Source: AC-32 sp963717475
Lineage (GTDB): Bacteria; Actinomycetota; Thermoleophilia; Gaiellales; Gaiellaceae
Length of the DNA stretch: 64,000 nt
Reading direction: 5' to 3'
Assembly (NCBI GenBank): GCA_963717475.1
Contig: OY970337.1
Coordinates: 2,666,001 to 2,730,000, forward strand
Shown here in pieces: positions 60,646 through 64,000 of this stretch (position 1 is its first letter; every line of letters starts with the position of its first letter). The position numbers and the translations under genes are program-made. The notes under the pieces are model-generated. The model saw only the letters and a list, made by a program, of their open reading frames with translations. It searched no databases and was not told the origin of the DNA.

Positions 60646-61098
60646 CTAGCCCTCGACGGCCGCTTGGGCCCTGGTCCCGCGCACGACGAGCACCGGCCTC
60701 CGCGCCTCGCGGAGCACGCCGCGGGACACGCTGCCGAGCAATGCGCTCGCGAGCGCCCCGTGTCCGCGGGAGCCGACGACGATCAGGTCCGCGTCGATCG
60801 TGTCCGCGTACGCGACGATCTCGTCGACCGTCTCGCCGCGGAGCATCTCCGTCCCCACGTCGATCCCGAGCTCCTCGGCGAGCGCGCGCGCCTCGGTGAG
60901 AGGGCTCCAGTCGTAATCGGTCAGCTCGTGTGGCACCGCGCCCGTCATGCCGAACCCGCTCGTCGGCAAGACGTCGACGGCCGGCGCCACGTGCACGAGG
61001 ACGACCCGAGCGGACTGCTCTTCGGCCAGCTCCAGGCCGAAGTCGACCGCCTGGCGGCTCTCGTCGGACCCGTCGGTCGCAATCAAAATCTTCTTCAT
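60646..61098 (-). CDS. Universal stress protein (UspA family), second copy
   Basis: 150 aa from ATG 61098, ribosome site AAGGAGGCCCAC identical to that of adh. KKILIATDGSDESRQAVDFG and ATP motif GSRGHGALASALLGSVSRGV. Paired with the Usp at 56952 but only moderately similar, so not a fresh duplication. A GCGCC-GATA-GGCGC palindrome lies upstream at about 61192-61205. Confidence 0.93.
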   Translation of the reverse strand: MKKILIATDGSDESRQAVDFGLELAEEQSARVVLVHVAPAVDVLPTSGFGMTGAVPHELTDYDWSPLTEARALAEELGIDVGTEMLRGETVDEIVAYADTIDADLIVVGSRGHGALASALLGSVSRGVLREARRPVLVVRGTRAQAAVEG

Positions 61099-61268
61099 CG
61101 TGGGCCTCCTTCGGTGGTGGTCCCATCGTCGGCGCGCCGCCTGCAAGCCGCATCGGGCCGCTCTCCGATCGCGCGCGCGGACAACTACTGAGCGCCGATA
61201 GGCGCACCTCCCGATGCCGTCACGGCCTCGTGGAGGGAGGCTCTACACCGTCGATCGAAAGGAGCGTC

Positions 61269-61442
61269 ATGACCGCTCGTGCAATGGGCCGCGCCGCCCC
61301 GGAGCGGGACGACCGCGATGCGCCTCTACGACGCCGCCTTCGCACCCTCGAGCGAGACGGACGGGCGAGGGAGGCCGCTGTGCCGCGCGCGAAGGCACGC
61401 CCACACATCCCGGGCTTCAACCCGGACGCAACGCCCTGCTGA
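61269..61442 (+). CDS. Small Arg-rich ORF of unknown function
   Basis: 57 aa, MTARAMGRAAPERDDRDAP to a C-terminal RPHIPGFNPDATPC. A clear ribosome site (AAAGGAG, 5 nt spacing) precedes the ATG, which is rare in this window and supports translation. Sequence is Arg/Ala-rich without a recognised domain and ends in Cys. Lies upstream of the ABC transporter operon. Could be a short regulatory or structural peptide. Confidence 0.45.
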   Translation: MTARAMGRAAPERDDRDAPLRRRLRTLERDGRAREAAVPRAKARPHIPGFNPDATPC

Positions 61443-61556
61443 GCCGAGCGTGCCGGCAGATCGGTAGTTCTCCGAAATCGGCTTCACGGAGTGCCCCGAT
61501 GGAACTTCACCGCCGACGCGGCAGGCTGCCCGTACCACCAAGGAGGAGGTTGTGAC

Positions 61557-62312
61557 ATGGCCGTTAGCGTCGAGCCGAGGCCGGTTCTTGCCGAGCCGTC
61601 CGCACCTCCAGAGACCCGCGAGTCGATCGTCGAGGCCCGAGCAGTCGACAAGCTCTACGACACCGGCAAGGTCCAGGTCCACGCCCTGCGCGGTGTCAGC
61701 TTCTCGGTCTTGCACGGCGAGATGGTCGCGATCATGGGCCCGAGCGGCTCCGGCAAGACGACGCTCCTGAACTGCCTCTCGGGGCTCGACCGGATCGACG
61801 CCGGCGAAGTCCTGATCGAGGGCGTCGCGCTCAGCGCGCTCTCCGACGAGGCCCGCACGGACTACCGCGCGAGGCGGATGGGCTTCGTCTTCCAGTTCTA
61901 CAACCTGATTCCGGTCCTGAGCGCGGTGGAGAACGTGGAGCTGCCGCTGCTCGTGGCGCGGGTACCCGCCAAGGAGGCTCGCCGTAAGGCGCTCGCGGCG
62001 CTCGACCTCGTCGGGCTCGGCGAGCGGGCGGCGCACGTCCCGGACGAGCTCTCGGGCGGGCAGCGCCAGCGCGTCACCATTGCGCGGGCACTCGTCAACG
62101 ACCCGGCGATCGTCTGGGCCGACGAACCCACCGGCGATCTCGACAGCGAGAACGCCGAGGAGATCGTCGAGCTGATGCGCCGGCTGAACCGGGAGCAGGG
62201 CCTGACGTTTCTGATCGTGACCCACGACATCTCCGTCGGTCGAGCGACCGACCGGATCGTCCGGATGGTCGACGGCGAGATCGTGGGCGAAGAGCAACTC
62301 CAAGCGAGGTGA
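61557..62312 (+). CDS. ABC transporter ATP-binding protein (MacB/LolD type)
   Basis: 251 aa from ATG 61557 with GGAGGAGG upstream. Walker A GPSGSGKTTLL, Q-loop FVFQFYNLIP, signature LSGGQRQRVTIA, Walker B AIVWADEP, H-loop IVTHD. The type I core with 20-30 extra N-terminal residues pairs with MacB/FtsX-like permeases. ATG of the next gene overlaps (GTGA). Exports a peptide, lipid or toxic compound; substrate unknown. Confidence 0.93.
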   Translation: MAVSVEPRPVLAEPSAPPETRESIVEARAVDKLYDTGKVQVHALRGVSFSVLHGEMVAIMGPSGSGKTTLLNCLSGLDRIDAGEVLIEGVALSALSDEARTDYRARRMGFVFQFYNLIPVLSAVENVELPLLVARVPAKEARRKALAALDLVGLGERAAHVPDELSGGQRQRVTIARALVNDPAIVWADEPTGDLDSENAEEIVELMRRLNREQGLTFLIVTHDISVGRATDRIVRMVDGEIVGEEQLQAR

Positions 62313-62635
62313 GTCACGTGATAGCGCGAACGACCATGGTCGAGATCGACCCGATTCGCCTGTCGGTCGGCGAGGCGATCGAGCTGTTCCGGCGCTCGGT
62401 CGTCCCGGCGCTGCACGAGCAAGAGGGCTTCGAGGGCGTGTACGTGCTGCTCACGCCCGAGGGCAAGGCGCTCGTGCTGACGTTCTGGGCCGACGAGGCG
62501 ACGGCGGAGGCCGGCTTGCAGAGCGGCTTCTACGCCGAGCAGGTGGAGAAGTTCGTGACGGTGTTCGGAGCGGAGCCCGGCCGTGCGACGTACGACGTCG
62601 TGCTCGCCGATGCGCCCGTGCTGACGGCGAGGTAG
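62309..62635 (+). CDS. ABM-like dimeric alpha/beta barrel protein
   Basis: 108 aa, GTG start overlapping the ATPase stop (GTGA). ARTTMVEIDPIRLSVGEAIE, EQEGFEGVYVLLTPEGKAL and VLTFWADEATAEAGLQSGFY form the ferredoxin-like barrel found in antibiotic-biosynthesis monooxygenase-type proteins. Sandwiched between ATPase and permease, it may modify or bind the transported molecule. No catalytic residue assigned. Confidence 0.75.
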   Translation: MSHVIARTTMVEIDPIRLSVGEAIELFRRSVVPALHEQEGFEGVYVLLTPEGKALVLTFWADEATAEAGLQSGFYAEQVEKFVTVFGAEPGRATYDVVLADAPVLTAR

Positions 62636-62639
62636 CGCC

Positions 62640-64000
62640 ATGACCAAGATCTTCGGACTGCCCGTCGCCGACCTTGCGGTCGTCCTGACCGTCTTGCTCG
62701 TGCTGGCCTTGGCCGGCATCACAGTGCTCGCGCTGCGGAACAGGGTCTTCTTCAGGCTCGGGATCCGCAGCCTCACACGCCGCCGCGGTCGCACTGCGCT
62801 GATCGTCGTCGGGCTGATGCTCGGCACGACGATCATCTCCGCGGCGCTCGCGACCGGCGACACCATGAGCCACACGATCCGCTCGTCGGCGACCGCCGCG
62901 CTCGGACAGACCGACGAGGTGATCGGCGCCAAGGGCATCGACGCCGCGCTCGCGAGCGGAGGCGGCTCGACCGGCTGGAAGTACTTCCCGCAGGGATACG
63001 CGGATCGCCTCGCCCGCGACACCCGCGCTTCGGGCCTGATCGACCGCGTGCAGCCGGTGATCATCGAGCCCGTCGCGGTCTGGAACACCACGAGCCGCCA
63101 GTCGGAGGCCCGCGTGACGCTGTTCTCGACCGCGAGCGGCCGCGGGCACGGCGTCGGCGAGATTCGCGCCGACGGCCGCGCGGTCACGCTCGGCGGGCTT
63201 TACGCGAACGAGGTCTATCTCAACCAGAAGGCTGCGGACAAGCTCGACGCCAGGCCGGGCGACATCCTCCAGGTGCTGTCGGGCGACCGAGCCGCGACGG
63301 CGACCGTGAAGGCGATCGTCGCCTCGGAAGGAGTCGGGACCGACGGCGCCGCGGTGCTCATGCGGCTCTCCGCAGCGCAGCAGTTCCTCGGCAAGCCGGG
63401 GCTCGTCAAGGCCCTGTTCGTCTCGAACACCGCGGGCGTCTCCGGCACAGACCAGGCGATGCGCGTGCTCGACCCCGCGGCCGGGCGCCTCGGCCTCGAG
63501 GCGGACAACACGAAACAGGACGCCCTCCGGCAAGCGGATGCAGGCGGAGCGATGTTCATGTCGTTCTTCACCACGTTCGGCTCGTTCTCGATCGCGGCCG
63601 GCATCCTGCTGATCTTCCTGATCTTCGTCATGCTCGCGGCCGAGCGGCGGAGTGAGCTCGGAATCGCGCGCGCCGTGGGAACGCGCCGCAAGCACCTCGT
63701 GCAGATGTTCCTCTACGAGGGCCTCGCGTATGACCTGCTCGCGGCTGCCGTCGGCGTGCTGCTCGGCGTCGCGGTCGCCTACGGAATGGTGCTCGCGATG
63801 GTCGGCGCGTTCGCGAGCACGGAGGACGTCCAGATCACGTACTCCGTGAAGCCGACGACGTTCCTGCTCGGGTACGCCATCGGCGTGCTGCTGACGCTGA
63901 TCGTGGTCGCGTTCTCGGCCTGGCGCGTAAGCCGCATGAACATCGTGACGGCGATTCGCGATCTGCCGGAGCCTCTGGAGGGCGGACACCGCCGGCGGCG
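62640..64000 (+). CDS. ABC transporter permease (FtsX/MacB-like), truncated by window end
   Basis: At least 453 aa visible. N-terminal TM helix (VVLTVLLVLALAGITVLAL), a second near 45 (RTALIVVGLMLGTTIISAAL), a long extracytoplasmic domain (about 80-300), and the FtsX core with helices FGSFSIAAGILLIFLIFVM and LAYDLLAAAVGVLLG, with the ELGIARAVGTRRKHL coupling segment. Reads off the right edge in a region normally followed by a second FtsX half or repeat. Operon with the ATPase and ABM-like gene. Confidence 0.9.
   Translation, partial: MTKIFGLPVADLAVVLTVLLVLALAGITVLALRNRVFFRLGIRSLTRRRGRTALIVVGLMLGTTIISAALATGDTMSHTIRSSATAALGQTDEVIGAKGIDAALASGGGSTGWKYFPQGYADRLARDTRASGLIDRVQPVIIEPVAVWNTTSRQSEARVTLFSTASGRGHGVGEIRADGRAVTLGGLYANEVYLNQKAADKLDARPGDILQVLSGDRAATATVKAIVASEGVGTDGAAVLMRLSAAQQFLGKPGLVKALFVSNTAGVSGTDQAMRVLDPAAGRLGLEADNTKQDALRQADAGGAMFMSFFTTFGSFSIAAGILLIFLIFVMLAAERRSELGIARAVGTRRKHLVQMFLYEGLAYDLLAAAVGVLLGVAVAYGMVLAMVGAFASTEDVQITYSVKPTTFLLGYAIGVLLTLIVVAFSAWRVSRMNIVTAIRDLPEPLEGGHRRR

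Overview
The window is GC-rich and densely coding. Start and stop codons of neighbouring genes commonly overlap by 4 nt (ATGA, GTGA, and apparently CTGA). Gene content (Tad/Flp pilus without a secretin, hopanoid pathway with hpnCDEHG and ispH, SigK/RskA-type pair, PASTA and vWA proteins, GAF kinase with Usp proteins) points to a monoderm actinobacterium, most likely an uncultured soil Thermoleophilia (Gaiellales/Solirubrobacterales type). That placement is inference from gene content; no rRNA or tRNA gene was seen. Layout: (1) 1-7153, minus strand: Tad/Flp pilus operon flp-tadE-tadG-cpaB-cpaE-cpaF-tadB-tadC, in which tadB carries an N-terminal von Willebrand A domain; tadC runs off the left edge. 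(2) 7154-9280: a 388-nt non-coding stretch that may hold a structured leader, then a secreted M15-like peptidase and a DUF192 protein. (3) 9285-16873, plus strand: hopanoid operon hpnC-hpnD-hpnE-shc-hpnH-hpnG-ispH-yjbQ-like. It would convert farnesyl diphosphate to squalene, hopene and adenosyl/ribosyl-hopane, with IspH supplying isoprenoid precursor. shc contains a one-base insertion. (4) 17022-19912: a membrane/copper cluster ending in a CopC-CopD fusion, also frameshifted. (5) 19892-32535: mixed housekeeping and stress genes: lytic transglycosylase, sugar epimerase, subtilase with a Trp-Ser-Asp repeat tail, kynureninase-like enzyme, ThyX, a TOPRIM protein, ECF sigma and anti-sigma, two divergent Fe/Mn superoxide dismutases, PlsY and FolE2. 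(6) 32534-40579: a small degenerate histidine kinase, a secreted beta-propeller with a PASTA domain hidden in a second frame, hydroxyacid oxidase, hydrolase, ankyrin/MarR divergent pair with a perfect operator palindrome, MutM, Rhizobium-type asparaginase and the principal sigma factor with its own promoter and terminator. (7) 40610-48143: a gene-poor gap, a membrane glycosyltransferase, a sulfatase-like membrane protein, small conserved proteins, and a divergent L,D-transpeptidase / D,D-carboxypeptidase pair. (8) 48219-61098: an apparent low-oxygen/energy-stress island: FAD oxidoreductase, acetate kinase, phosphoketolase, cupin, GNAT-acyl-CoA synthetase, zinc alcohol dehydrogenase, two universal stress proteins, a DevS/DosR-like GAF kinase joined to its NarL/LuxR regulator, and a membrane protein of a stress-linked family. 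(9) 61269-64000: a small ORF and a MacB-type ABC transporter with an ABM-like protein, truncated by the right edge. Three themes cut across the window. Many starts lack a Shine-Dalgarno sequence but have a -10-like hexamer 6-9 nt upstream, suggesting leaderless transcripts. Several genes appear to start with CTG. Five otherwise conserved genes carry single-base indels (four insertions, one deletion), which more likely reflect assembly or consensus error than true pseudogenes.
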